Source: Desulfuromonas sp.
Lineage (GTDB): Bacteria > Desulfobacterota > Desulfuromonadia > Desulfuromonadales > Geopsychrobacteraceae
DNA: 52,119 nt
Direction: 5' to 3'
Assembly: GCA_002869695.1 (NCBI GenBank)
Contig: PKUD01000014.1
Location: 1 to 52,119 of the forward strand
Shown here: positions 17,819 through 27,620 of the stretch, in pieces
Layout of the letters: every line of letters begins with the position of its first letter
How positions within the stretch are numbered: the first letter of the stretch is position 1
Program-made: the position numbers and the translations under genes
Notes under the pieces: model-generated
What the model was told of the DNA's origin: nothing
Databases searched by the model: none
What the model saw: the letters and a program-made list of their open reading frames with translations, nothing else

Positions 17819-19045
17819 GTGACAGATATGCTGAAAGATTTTAAACAATCAATCCTGATTTCGATCTGGTTTGTTTTTCTGACTTTTCCGCTGATGGTCG
17901 TGCGCGTCAATACCATGAACAATGTGGTTGAATGGCGCTGGATGAACTTGATCTGGGTTGCGATTGGAGCCTTTGTTCTGTCCTACGCCTGGCGCTATAT
18001 GCTGGCACGTAAACATGCAAAAATGAAGGTAGCCGAGGAAGGGGTACGGCAGCAGAGCAAGGTACAACTTCTGCTTGAGGATATGTCTTTTCGCTACAAG
18101 GCGATGGGAGTTCTGTTGATTATTGCTCTGGCGTTTCCACAGATTTTCGATACCTACCAGACGACGATCATGATTTCGGCACTTATCTACGTGGTCCTTG
18201 GCCTTGGCTTGAATATCGGCGTCGGCCTGGCAGGATTGCTCGATCTCGGTTATGTCGCCTTCTTTGGGGTCGGTGCCTATTCCTATGCACTGCTCAATCA
18301 TCATTTTGATTTCGGCTTCTGGATGACCCTGCCGATCGGTGGCCTCCTCGGCTGTCTGTTCGGAGTTCTCCTCGGATTTCCCATATTAAGATTACGGGGC
18401 GATTATCTGGCGATCGTCACCCTTGGTTTCATTATGATCTTTAAGACCGTAATGGAAAATTGGAGCGAGTTGTCCTTTGGACCGAGCGGCATCGCCAACA
18501 TTGACAGGCCCGGACTGTTCGGTATTGATATGAATCTTGACGCTTCAACGATCTATATCTATTACATTATGGTGGCGATGGTGGTGTTTACCATTCTGGT
18601 CACGATGCGTTTGCGTAACAGTCGTATCGGCCGAGCCTGGATCGCATTGCGTGAGGATGAAATTGCTTGTGTCGCCATGGGCATTGATATGGCCCGAACA
18701 AAGTTGTCTGCCTATGCGCTGGGTGCTTTCTGGGCCGGTATGGTCGGGGTGCTGTTTGCGGCCAAGACCACTTTTATCAACCCGGCCAGTTTTACCTTTA
18801 TGGAGTCGGCAATCATCCTTTCTATCGTGGTTCTCGGTGGGATGGGTTCAATCCTTGGCGTCATTCTCGGCGCTTTTATTCTTATCCTACTGCCGGAGTA
18901 TATGCGAGCATTCTCCGAATATCGGATGCTGGCGTTCGGTGCAGCAATGGTGTTGATGATGATTTTCCGACCTCAGGGGATTATCAGCAATATTCGCCAG
19001 AAGTACGAATATAAAGGCTTGAAAGAAGAGACCGAAAATGGCTGA
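17819..19045 (+). CDS. livM: Branched-chain amino acid ABC transporter permease LivM
   Basis: This 408-residue inner-membrane permease pairs with LivH. An N-terminal extension of about 90 residues holds two extra hydrophobic segments ahead of the conserved core. The core begins near LGLGLNIGVGLAGLLDLGYVAFFGVGAY. The cytoplasmic coupling loop is WIALREDEIACVAMGIDMARTKL. The frame opens with GTG 17819, and ATG 17828 three codons on is an alternative start. Its 3' end overlaps livG by 8 bp, indicating translational coupling. Confidence 0.94.
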   Translation: MTDMLKDFKQSILISIWFVFLTFPLMVVRVNTMNNVVEWRWMNLIWVAIGAFVLSYAWRYMLARKHAKMKVAEEGVRQQSKVQLLLEDMSFRYKAMGVLLIIALAFPQIFDTYQTTIMISALIYVVLGLGLNIGVGLAGLLDLGYVAFFGVGAYSYALLNHHFDFGFWMTLPIGGLLGCLFGVLLGFPILRLRGDYLAIVTLGFIMIFKTVMENWSELSFGPSGIANIDRPGLFGIDMNLDASTIYIYYIMVAMVVFTILVTMRLRNSRIGRAWIALREDEIACVAMGIDMARTKLSAYALGAFWAGMVGVLFAAKTTFINPASFTFMESAIILSIVVLGGMGSILGVILGAFILILLPEYMRAFSEYRMLAFGAAMVLMMIFRPQGIISNIRQKYEYKGLKEETENG

Positions 19046-19295
19046 ACAACACAGATTACTCGAAGTAAAAGGGTTGACCATGGATTTCGGCGGGTTGCGT
19101 GCCGTCGACAGCGTTTCTCTAGAGGTGCATGAGGGGGAGATTGCTGCCCTGATCGGTCCCAACGGCGCAGGGAAAACCACCTTTTTTAATTGCGTCACCG
19201 GGATCTATAATCCGACCAAGGGGGATATCCTTCTGCACCCGAAAGGCTTGCCGACCCGCCGCTTGAACGGTTTGAAACCGAACAAGGTGACATAA
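19038..19295 (+). CDS. livG: LivG ATPase, N-terminal fragment ended by in-frame TAA
   Basis: These 85 residues are the N-terminal part of the Liv transporter ATPase: MAEQHRLLEVKGLTMDFGGL, then Walker A GPNGAGKTT (about 39-47). The frame stops at TAA (19293-19295) inside the conserved run KVT-stop-MGLARTFQNIRLF. In intact LivG proteins this position holds an ordinary residue. TAA differs from GAA (Glu) by one base, so a nonsense substitution is the simplest explanation. No frame change is involved. Alone this piece lacks the Q-loop, signature and Walker B and cannot hydrolyse ATP. Confidence 0.85.
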   Translation: MAEQHRLLEVKGLTMDFGGLRAVDSVSLEVHEGEIAALIGPNGAGKTTFFNCVTGIYNPTKGDILLHPKGLPTRRLNGLKPNKVT

Positions 19296-19827
19296 ATGGG
19301 ACTGGCACGGACCTTTCAAAATATCCGTCTATTTTCTGACATGACAGTGCTGGAAAATGTCATGATCGGTCGGCACTGCCGGACAAAATCAGGCATCTTC
19401 CGGTCTATCGTTCGTGGCAAGGGGGTGCGTGAAGAGGAGCAGGAGATCGTCGAATCAAGTTATCAGTTGCTACAGAAGGTCGGTCTGGCAGAATTTACCA
19501 ATGAATTTGCCAAGAACCTGCCCTATGGTGCCCAGCGCCGCCTTGAAATAGCGCGGGCCATGGCGACCGATCCGTTTCTGCTGCTGCTTGATGAACCGGC
19601 CGCCGGTATGAACCCCCAAGAGACTTCCGATCTGGATCACTTGATCTGTAAGATCAGCGAAGAAGATCGGATCGCTATCCTGTTGATCGAGCACGACATG
19701 AAACTGGTTATGAATATTTCTAATCCCATTTACGTCATGGAGTATGGCAAAAAAATCGCTGAAGGGAGTCCTCAGCAAATCAAGGATAATCCAAAGGTGA
19801 TTGAAGCCTACCTGGGAGAGGAAACCG

Positions 19828-19835
<8 letters not shown>
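19296..19835 (+). CDS. livG: LivG ATPase, C-terminal fragment (possible restart)
   Basis: These 179 residues continue LivG directly in the same frame. They carry the Q-loop (ARTFQNIRLF), a LivG-type signature PYGAQRRLEIARA, Walker B LLLLDEPAAGMNP and the H-loop LLIEHDM. The ATG directly follows the TAA of the first fragment, and an AAGGTG six bases upstream could serve as ribosome binding site. Re-initiation could therefore make two LivG pieces that reassemble. Alternatively livG is a fresh pseudogene or the TAA is a sequencing error. The 3' end overlaps livF by 8 bp. Confidence 0.8.
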
Positions 19836-20535
<700 letters not shown>

Positions 20536-20544
20536 CGGTATATT

Positions 20545-20598
20545 CCGGAACTGAACGAAAAAGGGCTCCCGCGGGAGCCCTTTTTCGTTCAGTTCCGG
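20545..20598. terminator. Perfect 54-bp palindrome, bidirectional terminator after livF
   Basis: All bases of 20545-20598 are self-complementary about the centre at 20571/20572. The hairpin has a GGGCTCCC/GGGAGCCC core flanked by A-run/T-run arms (AAAAAGGG...CCCTTTTT), giving intrinsic termination in both directions. Confidence 0.9.
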
Positions 20599-20782
20599 GT
20601 GGGTCGTGATTCATGTATTGAACGAACAAAGCTCGTCCCAGGGTCTTTTAATCGAACCCACTGTTTACACACGATTGTCCCGCTGGCCTGTTGGCGCGAT
20701 TGCTGAAGCTCAAACGACAATGTGGTATGCTAGTCAATCATGCCGCTGGAAACTCTGTATTTCCGGATCAAGGATCGCCAGG

Positions 20783-22123
20783 ATGAAAGACTATTTCACT
20801 GTTACCAGAAAGGTGGCCTTTGGTTACCTGGTCATTCTTTTTTTCAGCCTTGCGGCCATTGTTTACGCTCTCACTAATTTTCACCAACACAATCGCCAGA
20901 CGCAAAGCCTGGTCGGTTCACAATTTAAAGTGTTTCCGTTGCTGCGGGATTTAAGGCAGAACCTGCTTGCTCAGGAAAAACTGGAAAAGCAGTTGCTGAT
21001 CCTGCACGAGGAAGAATTTCTCGACCTTCTGGGGTTGCGCCTCGTCGATTTTGAACAGCTTGTCGATAAAGTCGACGGCGGTTTTCCCGACAGCTATCGA
21101 CAGCCACTTAGCCCTGTTCTGCAGCAATATACACAGGAAATTAACTCGTTTATGGACGCTCTCTCAGATGATCACTGGCAGCAGGCTGATACATTGTCCT
21201 CACAGATGACCAGCCCGTTGCGCAGCCAGCTTTTTGATCTTCTCTCGGAGGTCCGAGACAGTCATCAGCGGGCGATCGATCTCAGCCTGAGAGACCTGTC
21301 CAGGCAGAGTGGCGAAGCCTATCGTTTTACCCTGATTATTTCGCTGGTGGGTATTCTGTTGTCCGCGCCGGTTGCATTGACCGTGATATACAGCATCCAG
21401 CGCTCGGTCAGGGCACTGCAGAAAGCGACCCGGGAAATCGCCGAGGGGAGCTTCGATTCAAAGTTGGATATCCGCGGCCGGGATGAGTTCGGTCTGCTGG
21501 CCCTGGATTTCGCCAGCATGGGACGCAAGCTACGAGAATTGGAGCAACTCCGTCTTGATGCCAACCCCTTGACCAACTTGCCAGGAAATCTCGCTATCGA
21601 CCGTGAACTCGAGCGGCGAATCCAGCAGCAGAAACCTTTTTCACATCTGTATATCGATCTTGATAATTTCAAGGCTTACAGTGACCGTTACGGCTATCAG
21701 GCCGGGAGTGATGTCCTCGCGAAAGTCGGCGGACTGATACAGGATGTGGCGAGAAGAGAAGGCACAAAAGAGGACCTGGTAGGTCATATCGGTGGTGATG
21801 ACTATGTTGTCCTGACCAGCCCGGAGCTTGCGGAAAAAATATCCCAGACTCTGGTTGACGCTTTTGATCGCATGGTCCCAGAATTCTACAGCAGTGAGGA
21901 CCGCGAAAAAGGCAGTTTCACCGGGACTGATCGCTACGGGGTAGAGCGGGAGTTCCCGCTGCTGACGATCTCTATAGCGATTACCAACTCGGAGAATTTT
22001 GAGCAGCCCTCCCTGCTGGCGATCAGCCGTGAATCTGCCAGCATGAAGCAGCATCTGAAAAACATCACAGGGAGTAACTACCTGGTTGACCGCCGCAAGC
22101 AATTTGTTGGAGAATCACAATAA
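20783..22123 (+). CDS. Membrane sensor with HAMP and degenerate GGDEF-like domain
   Basis: This 446-residue inner-membrane protein has a TM segment (about 12-35), a periplasmic helical region (about 36-180), a second TM (about 187-210), a HAMP domain (about 211-265) and a GGDEF-type domain (about 270-440). The domain opens with NPLTNLPGN instead of DPLTGLPNR. The active-site loop is GGDDY (337-341) instead of GG[DE]EF. At the guanine-contacting Asp of GGDEF enzymes the sequence reads QAGSD, placing Ser at 309, the change that marks hybrid promiscuous (cGAMP-forming) enzymes. Activity cannot be judged by eye. ATG 20783 is preceded by a CCAGG. The gene stands alone between the liv terminator and the porin region. 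Confidence 0.82.
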   Translation: MKDYFTVTRKVAFGYLVILFFSLAAIVYALTNFHQHNRQTQSLVGSQFKVFPLLRDLRQNLLAQEKLEKQLLILHEEEFLDLLGLRLVDFEQLVDKVDGGFPDSYRQPLSPVLQQYTQEINSFMDALSDDHWQQADTLSSQMTSPLRSQLFDLLSEVRDSHQRAIDLSLRDLSRQSGEAYRFTLIISLVGILLSAPVALTVIYSIQRSVRALQKATREIAEGSFDSKLDIRGRDEFGLLALDFASMGRKLRELEQLRLDANPLTNLPGNLAIDRELERRIQQQKPFSHLYIDLDNFKAYSDRYGYQAGSDVLAKVGGLIQDVARREGTKEDLVGHIGGDDYVVLTSPELAEKISQTLVDAFDRMVPEFYSSEDREKGSFTGTDRYGVEREFPLLTISIAITNSENFEQPSLLAISRESASMKQHLKNITGSNYLVDRRKQFVGESQ

Positions 22124-22425
22124 TTAAAATAAAAAAATAAAAAATATCAAAACATTTTATTCTTCTCTCTCGAACCTCACCTTTATTTGCCTTTCCTGAT
22201 ATTTTCCGATAAATCGCTAATTGCTCGTAATTGAATATAAATATTGTTTATGCCGGTTTGTTTTTGTGTGAATCCCGATTTAGTTAATATGTATTTTTAT
22301 CTATTTAACGAATAAAAATCGGAAATTAATCATTGAAATAATTCATAATAATATGTTAATTGTTCTTTACTTTTTTTTGGGTAAGACTCATTTAGGGAAG
22401 TAAATCATTTTTCAGGAGGAGTTTC
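22124..22425. other. AT-rich intergenic region upstream of the porin gene
   Basis: This stretch of about 300 bp is much more A+T-rich than its surroundings. It contains an 8-bp inverted repeat (22293-22300 with 22312-22319) and ends in a strong AGGAGGAG ribosome binding site. I could not place a confident promoter. It probably holds the control region of the porin-PBP-chemoreceptor genes. Confidence 0.45.
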
Positions 22426-23730
22426 ATGCACAAGGGAATTTTAGTTGTACTGATGGTATTGCTATTGTCGCCGTTGCAGGCAGCGGCGTTTGATGTCGCG
22501 CAGTTGCAGATTAATGGATTCCTGTCTCAGGGATATCTCGACAGCAGCGAAAACAGCTTCCTGGCTGGCGACTCTGTGGATGGGACAACAGAGTTCAATG
22601 AAGTAGGGATTGCAGTCAGCACCCAGATCAGTGATAAGCTGCGCGCCGGAATGCAGCTTTTATCTCGCGATCTCGGCAATGTGGGAAATAATGAGGTCCG
22701 ACTCGACTGGGGCTTTGCTGACTATCGCCATGAAGATTATCTCGGTGTACGGATAGGTAAGGTTAAGCTGCCGATGGGCCTGTATAATGAGGGTCGCGAC
22801 ACTGACATGCTACGCCCGATGGTCTTCCTGCCCCAGAGTATTTATGATGAAACCAAGCGAGATCTGCTGGTGGCTTACCAGGGGGGCGGTCTCTACGGTA
22901 ACCTCTCTTTCGGTGTGCTTGGCGATCTGGATTATCATGGATTTTACGGTGGGATTAACATTGGCGACGAATCTCTGTTGATCAATGCCCTTCAGCAAAA
23001 TGCCTCGTTCACCCTGACCAGCGCCAACGCGACTGGTCCTTTAGGGTTTGCCGACCAGTACAAGGTCAACAACGTTGAAGTGGACAACGATTACATCGCG
23101 GGTGGTGGCTTGGTACTTAATTCCGCCCTTGACGGACTTCGGCTCGGTGTGTCATGGCTGACTGTCCAGAATCAGCTTTCTTACAGTGGTATGATCACCG
23201 AGTCGCAAATGAATCCCGGTATGCCACCGACACCAAATACCAGCCCCGATATCATTGGTACCATTCCTCCAAGTGTGGGGCAACTGAACAATGAAGCCAC
23301 GTACGTGGCTTCATTGGAATATGTATATGAGAACCTTACCCTTGTCGGCGAGTATTCTGAAACAGAAAGAAAGCAGAAGTTTGGCAATATCACCGCGATT
23401 GACGCAACCTCGCAATCCTACTACGTGATGGCCGCCTATACGTTCATGGATCGGATGACCGTTTCAGCCCTTTACGATGTCTATTACTCTGACAAGGATG
23501 ACAAGGACGGTGATGCGTTTGCTGCCACCAGTCCCAGCCGGCAGGACTTTTTCAGCTGGCGTAAGGATCTGGGTGTCGGTGTCCGTTACGACATCACCCC
23601 CAACTGGCTGGTCAAGGCGGAATACCACGATGTTGATGGCGCCGCGCTGTTCCTGACGACGGTGAACGATCCTGCCGAACTGGAGCAGGACTGGGATTAC
23701 TTTGTTGTCAAAACGTCGGTCAACTTCTAA
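22426..23730 (+). CDS. Outer-membrane beta-barrel porin-like protein
   Basis: This 434-residue product has a signal peptide (about 1-22, ending QAAAFD). Many amphipathic alternating strands follow, and it ends in an aromatic-terminated strand (DYFVVKTSVNF), the mark of BAM-inserted barrels. The N-terminal run QINGFLSQGYLDSSENSFL and the stretch VRIGKVKLPMGLYNE resemble porins of the phosphate-selective/OprP-like superfamily. The gene is 13 bp upstream of a small periplasmic binding-protein-like gene. A role as channel for that protein's ligand is inferred. Strong AGGAGGAG precedes the ATG. Confidence 0.8.
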   Translation: MHKGILVVLMVLLLSPLQAAAFDVAQLQINGFLSQGYLDSSENSFLAGDSVDGTTEFNEVGIAVSTQISDKLRAGMQLLSRDLGNVGNNEVRLDWGFADYRHEDYLGVRIGKVKLPMGLYNEGRDTDMLRPMVFLPQSIYDETKRDLLVAYQGGGLYGNLSFGVLGDLDYHGFYGGINIGDESLLINALQQNASFTLTSANATGPLGFADQYKVNNVEVDNDYIAGGGLVLNSALDGLRLGVSWLTVQNQLSYSGMITESQMNPGMPPTPNTSPDIIGTIPPSVGQLNNEATYVASLEYVYENLTLVGEYSETERKQKFGNITAIDATSQSYYVMAAYTFMDRMTVSALYDVYYSDKDDKDGDAFAATSPSRQDFFSWRKDLGVGVRYDITPNWLVKAEYHDVDGAALFLTTVNDPAELEQDWDYFVVKTSVNF

Positions 23731-23743
23731 GAGGAGGTAGCAG

Positions 23744-24166
23744 ATGAAAATCAAAATTGTCCTTATGCTCGTTGCCGCTGCCTTCGTCTTTTCGAATGTC
23801 GCTCTGGCCGCAGACTATGTCCTGGTTGTGAACAAAGGTAATGCCGTTTCGAGCATTGATGCGAAAGACGCTAAGAAGATTTTTCTCGGGAAAAAGTCGT
23901 CCTGGAACAATGGTGAGCGGATTGTTCTCTACAGTCAGCAGAATCAGACGCTGACCGAGGCGTTCAGCGAAGGTGTGGTCAGGAAATCAGCTCAACAGTT
24001 CATGGTTTTCTGGAAGAAAGCTCTCTTTACCGGAACAGGCAAACCGCCAGTCGAAGTCTCCGATGATGCCCAGATGAAGCAGGCTATTGCAGCTGATCCC
24101 AAAGGGATTGGATATATCAGTGCATCGGCAATGGACGGTACGGTTAAGCAGCTCATTATCAATTAA
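23744..24166 (+). CDS. Small PstS-like periplasmic protein (single-lobe PBP-like)
   Basis: This 140-residue secreted protein (signal peptide about 1-22, cleaving at ALAA) matches the short PBP-like family often labelled phosphate ABC transporter substrate-binding protein. It has DYVLVVNKGNAVSSIDAKDAKKIFLGKKSSW and PKGIGYISASAMDG. At this length it has about half of a normal PstS, and there are no PstCAB genes nearby. It sits between a porin-like gene and a chemoreceptor. This suggests ligand presentation to the receptor, not uptake (inference). GAGGAGG lies nine bases before the ATG. Confidence 0.78.
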   Translation: MKIKIVLMLVAAAFVFSNVALAADYVLVVNKGNAVSSIDAKDAKKIFLGKKSSWNNGERIVLYSQQNQTLTEAFSEGVVRKSAQQFMVFWKKALFTGTGKPPVEVSDDAQMKQAIAADPKGIGYISASAMDGTVKQLIIN

Positions 24167-24174
24167 CACCAATC

Positions 24175-24205
24175 ACTCAGCTCCGGCTACGTACCGGAGC
24201 TGAGT
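24175..24205 (+). terminator. Hairpin between the PBP-like gene and chemoreceptor gene
   Basis: A 12-bp stem (24175-24186 with 24194-24205) closes a 7-base loop nine bases after the stop codon. It has no T-tract, so read-through into the receptor gene is likely. Confidence 0.5.
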
Positions 24206-24226
24206 CGTTAGAAAGTGTGGAATCCT

Positions 24227-25993
24227 ATGTTCGGTAGCATTCGTGCAAAACTCTGGCTCTGTGTTGGGCTCGGCTTTGTCGGTTTCGCGATAGCAACGGC
24301 GTTCACTTACATGTCCAGTGCACAACTTTCATCGGGTATCGATCTGGTTGGCTCTCGCGACTTTCCACTGGCGATGAAGAGCGCTGAATCGCTGAATCTC
24401 TACAAGAAGCAACAGGGCTTATATGAGGAAGCGGTGTTGATCGGAGATGAGGATGCTGTTGCTGAAGCTGATCGCATCGGCGCTCTTATAGCTGACTCCT
24501 TACACGGCATGGCACAGCTTGATCAGCACAAGAAAGATGCGCTGCTGCGCCTGGCAGACCAGCATAAATATTATACGGAGCAGGCGACAAAAAACTATGG
24601 GCTGCTGGCGGATGGTGAAGAAGGCGCTACGCTGATCGAGGCGATCCAGAAGACCGGACAGTTGCAGCGGGAATTGTTGCCCAGATTTGAAGAGCTGGCG
24701 GAAAATTTCAGATCACAGGTTGAGGTTAAGATTGCTGACAACCGCGCGGTTGCAGTTAAAAACTCATCAACCCAGATCTGGATCTTTCTGATTGTGTTCG
24801 TCCTGTCAGGGATTGCGATCCGCTTCATCTCCAATCGGCTGCTGATCAGCCCAATCTTAAGAATTCACGCGATGGTCGGCCAGCTGAGTGATGGCGATGT
24901 CGGCAAGCACAACCGCGTGCAGCTGGACTCCAGGGACGAAATCGGGGACTTGGCCGCTGAGTTGAATCAACTTGCTGACAGTATGTACGACCGGTCAGAA
25001 CTGGCGCAGGAAATCGCAACCGGAAATCTCAACGTCGTTGTCGAACTGGAATCTGAAAAGGATATCCTGGGGGATGCACTGAGTGGCATGGTCGGCAGTC
25101 TCGGCCAGATTGCGACACGCCTGAGGGACGCAACGGCACATGTGGCTGGGGGTGCAGGACAGATTTCGCTCTCCTGCCAATCATTGTCTGATGGCAGCTC
25201 GCAGCAGGCAGCATCCGTCGAGGAGGTCTCGGCGGCAATGGCGCAGATGCTGGCCAATGTCCAGCAGAGTGCCCAGAATGCCAGCGAAACGGAGCGGATG
25301 TCGAGGGCTGCTGCAGAAGAGGCGGCGACAGGGGGGCAGGCCGTCGAGGAGACGGTCACGGCCATGCGAGAGATCACCGGCAATGTCTCGATTATTGAGG
25401 AAATAGCCCGTCAGACCAACCTGTTGGCCCTGAATGCCGCCATCGAAGCGGCCCGTGTCGGGGAGCAGGGCAAGGGGTTTGCCGTGGTGGCCTCGGAGAT
25501 CCGTAAACTGGCTGAACGGAGCCAGGAGGCAGCTGCCCAGATCGGCGATATGTCATCTTCGAGTATTGAAGTCGCAGAGCGCGCCGGTTCAATGCTGGCG
25601 ACCCTGGTACCGAAAATTCAGAAGACCGCCGAGCTTGTGCAGGAGATCGTTGCATCGAGCAAGGAACAGGAATCCGGAACCGACCAAGTCAGCCTGGCGG
25701 TGCAGAAACTTGATCAGATCATCCAGGAAAATGCCGCCTCTGCGGAAGAGATGGCTTCAACGGCGGAGGAACTCTCTGCCCAGTCTGAACAGTTGAAAGA
25801 AATGACCGGTTTTTTCAAGATGAAAGACAAGCAGGTCTTTCAGAACCCGCCGCAGGTTGCCAGCAAAGTTATATCGGTAGTGCCGCATCCAATGAAAAAA
25901 GAGCAGCACAAAATTGCTCAGCAGCCGGAGTTGCCACCGGTCATTGACCTGGGGGAAGAAGATACTCTGGATGAAGAATTTGAAAAATTCTGA
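24227..25993 (+). CDS. Methyl-accepting chemotaxis protein
   Basis: This 588-residue receptor has an N-terminal TM (about 8-30), a periplasmic four-helix-bundle-like sensor region (about 31-180), a second TM (about 183-203), a HAMP region (about 205-260) and a long cytoplasmic signalling coiled coil. The tip shows the conserved [20 protein letters not shown] and [19 protein letters not shown]. The C-terminus ends in an acidic DEEFEKF with no NWETF-type CheR tether. ATG 24227 is chosen; GTG 24215 in the same frame is an alternative. It follows the porin and PBP-like genes. No che genes are present in the window. Confidence 0.93.
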   Translation: MFGSIRAKLWLCVGLGFVGFAIATAFTYMSSAQLSSGIDLVGSRDFPLAMKSAESLNLYKKQQGLYEEAVLIGDEDAVAEADRIGALIADSLHGMAQLDQHKKDALLRLADQHKYYTEQATKNYGLLADGEEGATLIEAIQKTGQLQRELLPRFEELAENFRSQVEVKIADNRAVAVKNSSTQIWIFLIVFVLSGIAIRFISNRLLISPILRIHAMVGQLSDGDVGKHNRVQLDSRDEIGDLAAELNQLADSMYDRSELAQEIATGNLNVVVELESEKDILGDALSGMVGSLGQIATRLRDATAHVAGGAGQISLSCQSLSDGSSQQAASVEEVSAAMAQMLANVQQSAQNASETERMSRAAAEEAATGGQAVEETVTAMREITGNVSIIEEIARQTNLLALNAAIEAARVGEQGKGFAVVASEIRKLAERSQEAAAQIGDMSSSSIEVAERAGSMLATLVPKIQKTAELVQEIVASSKEQESGTDQVSLAVQKLDQIIQENAASAEEMASTAEELSAQSEQLKEMTGFFKMKDKQVFQNPPQVASKVISVVPHPMKKEQHKIAQQPELPPVIDLGEEDTLDEEFEKF

Positions 25994-26006
25994 TTAATTA
26001 TTTCCT

Positions 26007-26050
26007 AAACAGGACAAGGGTGCTCAGAATTGTGTTCCTTTGTCCTGTTT
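26007..26050. terminator. Bidirectional terminator shared by chemoreceptor and cobI
   Basis: AAACAGGACAA (26007-26017) pairs with TTGTCCTGTTT (26040-26050), followed by more T. The loop contains the cobI stop codon, so the 3' end of cobI lies inside the terminator. The chemoreceptor and cobI genes are convergent here. Confidence 0.75.
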
Positions 26051-26785
26051 TTCCTCTTTCTGCCAGCTTTTTTCTCCCGTTCTAACAATAACTGTTGTCA
26101 TATAGTTCAGCTCCTGGGGAGCCCAAAGTTCAAGATCCTCAACCACCAGTTCCTGTGCCCCGTGTTCGACACAGCTGACCAGCCTGCTTGACGAGAGCAG
26201 ATTTTTGTTTTTCAACAACGCTATCAAGTCAACAATTACCCCGGCCGCTTTGTAGAGGACCAGCGTTTCACAATGACTGAGCGCGTTCTCCACAGCCTTC
26301 AGGTCGGTCGCCGACATCAGTGTCAAGCGGTCCTCTTGCAGGGTCAGTGGATCGTGAAACCGGCTGGCCCCGATCTGGAAGGCACTGATGCCGGGTATAA
26401 TGTGAATTTTCTCCTTTGCCAATCTTTCAGACAGACCATAGAGCAGGTAGCTGGTTGTCGCAAATATCAGCGGGTCGCCGATGGTGATCATCGCCACCGA
26501 TCTGCCCTGCTGCAACTCTTGCATTACCTCTTCGGCAACCCTGCGCCATCGTTCCTGGGTGTTGCTGCCGTTACGCTGCATCGGGTAGTTGACAGTCATG
26601 ACCTCCTGCTGGTGGAGGTAGGGTGCGATAGCATTGAGTGCCAACGAGCGGTTGCTCCCCTTGGCCTGCGGCGTGAGGATGACATCAACCGCTTCAATGA
26701 TATTGACCGCGCGAACTGTCAGCAGATCTGGTGAGCCGGGGCCGATGCCGACGGCATAGAAGTGTCCGGGTTGGATTTTCTGCAT
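26024..26785 (-). CDS. cobI: Precorrin-2 / cobalt-factor II C20-methyltransferase
   Basis: This 253-residue SAM-dependent methyltransferase of the tetrapyrrole methylase family opens with FYAVGIGPGSPDLLTVRAV and has the internal loops TIGDPLIF (about 103-110) and IIPGISAFQIGAS (about 133-145). These are diagnostic of CobI/CbiL. The enzyme methylates C20 of precorrin-2 or, in the anaerobic pathway, of cobalt-sirohydrochlorin, the direct product of CbiK. That chelatase heads this same operon, which favours the anaerobic (CbiL) role. It is the last gene of the riboswitch-led operon, 55 bp after the binding-protein gene. Confidence 0.92.
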   Translation of the reverse strand: MQKIQPGHFYAVGIGPGSPDLLTVRAVNIIEAVDVILTPQAKGSNRSLALNAIAPYLHQQEVMTVNYPMQRNGSNTQERWRRVAEEVMQELQQGRSVAMITIGDPLIFATTSYLLYGLSERLAKEKIHIIPGISAFQIGASRFHDPLTLQEDRLTLMSATDLKAVENALSHCETLVLYKAAGVIVDLIALLKNKNLLSSSRLVSCVEHGAQELVVEDLELWAPQELNYMTTVIVRTGEKSWQKEEKQDKGTQF

Positions 26786-26840
26786 AGAAAAACTTTCTTG
26801 TGATGGTCTCGCCGGGGTCCTTGAAACGTCCGAGCCGGGG

Positions 26841-27620
26841 TTATTTGTAGTTTGAAAAAAACCTGTTCAGCGCCAAAATATTATCAAAGCTTAGGGTGTT
26901 TGCCCGGGAATATTGCAGTTGTTCGACCCGCAGATACGCGGACTGCAATGCGCGATACTGCCCTCGCTCACGTGGCGGGGTCGGCTGCTGGTTCATCGGT
27001 CCGACCTGCCAGATGTAGATGTCAGGTTGTAGCGCCAGAACCGCTTCCGGGTTGAACCGAAGCAACTTGCGGTTGCCGCCGCTTATAAAGTTACCACCCG
27101 CCGTGTTGATCATGTCGGCAATGATATTGCTGCTGCCGGCGATAGTCAGAGGAACTTCGCTGATTTCATAAATGACCCGCGGCGATTCCACCAGGGGTTG
27201 CAGTTTCTCCAGTTTCTCTCGCTGCATTTCGATCAGGTCGAGCGCCTGCTGCTCCCTGCCGATCAGCCTCGCCAGATCACGTGTCTGTTCAAGAATTTCT
27301 GCGAGACGGGTCGGGTTGTAGAAGAAGATATCAGCATTAATTTTCTCTGCCATCTCGTGGGAAAAGAACCTGTTTGAAGAAATGATCAGCAGATCGGGAT
27401 CGAGTGCTGTAATCAGTTCCAGGTTCGGCCGGATATGCGAGCCGATCTGCTGTGCCTTCGGAAATTCCGTAACGTTACGGGTTTTACCGACGACCAGCTC
27501 TGCGGCACCCAGTTTGTCGATGATGTCCGCCGCGGCCGGAGCGAGTATAACGATCCGGTCCGCGGCATAACTAGTTGTGCTGAAAAGTAAAAGCAGCAGC
27601 GCCGCGAGTAACCTGTACAT
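26841..27620 (-). CDS. BtuF/FecB-like periplasmic binding protein of a metal-chelate importer
   Basis: This 259-residue product has a signal peptide (about 1-19, ending TSYAA) and the TroA/BtuF-type fold: RIVILAPAAADIIDKLGAAELVVG, then PNLELITALDPDLLIIS. Family members bind cobalamin, haem or ferric siderophores for an inner-membrane ABC importer. The gene overlaps the ATPase gene by 50 bp, an unusually long overlap. Its start is supported by GGAG eight bases ahead. In this riboswitch operon the ligand is probably a corrinoid or its cobalt-tetrapyrrole precursor (inference). Confidence 0.88.
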   Translation of the reverse strand: MYRLLAALLLLLFSTTSYAADRIVILAPAAADIIDKLGAAELVVGKTRNVTEFPKAQQIGSHIRPNLELITALDPDLLIISSNRFFSHEMAEKINADIFFYNPTRLAEILEQTRDLARLIGREQQALDLIEMQREKLEKLQPLVESPRVIYEISEVPLTIAGSSNIIADMINTAGGNFISGGNRKLLRFNPEAVLALQPDIYIWQVGPMNQQPTPPRERGQYRALQSAYLRVEQLQYSRANTLSFDNILALNRFFSNYK

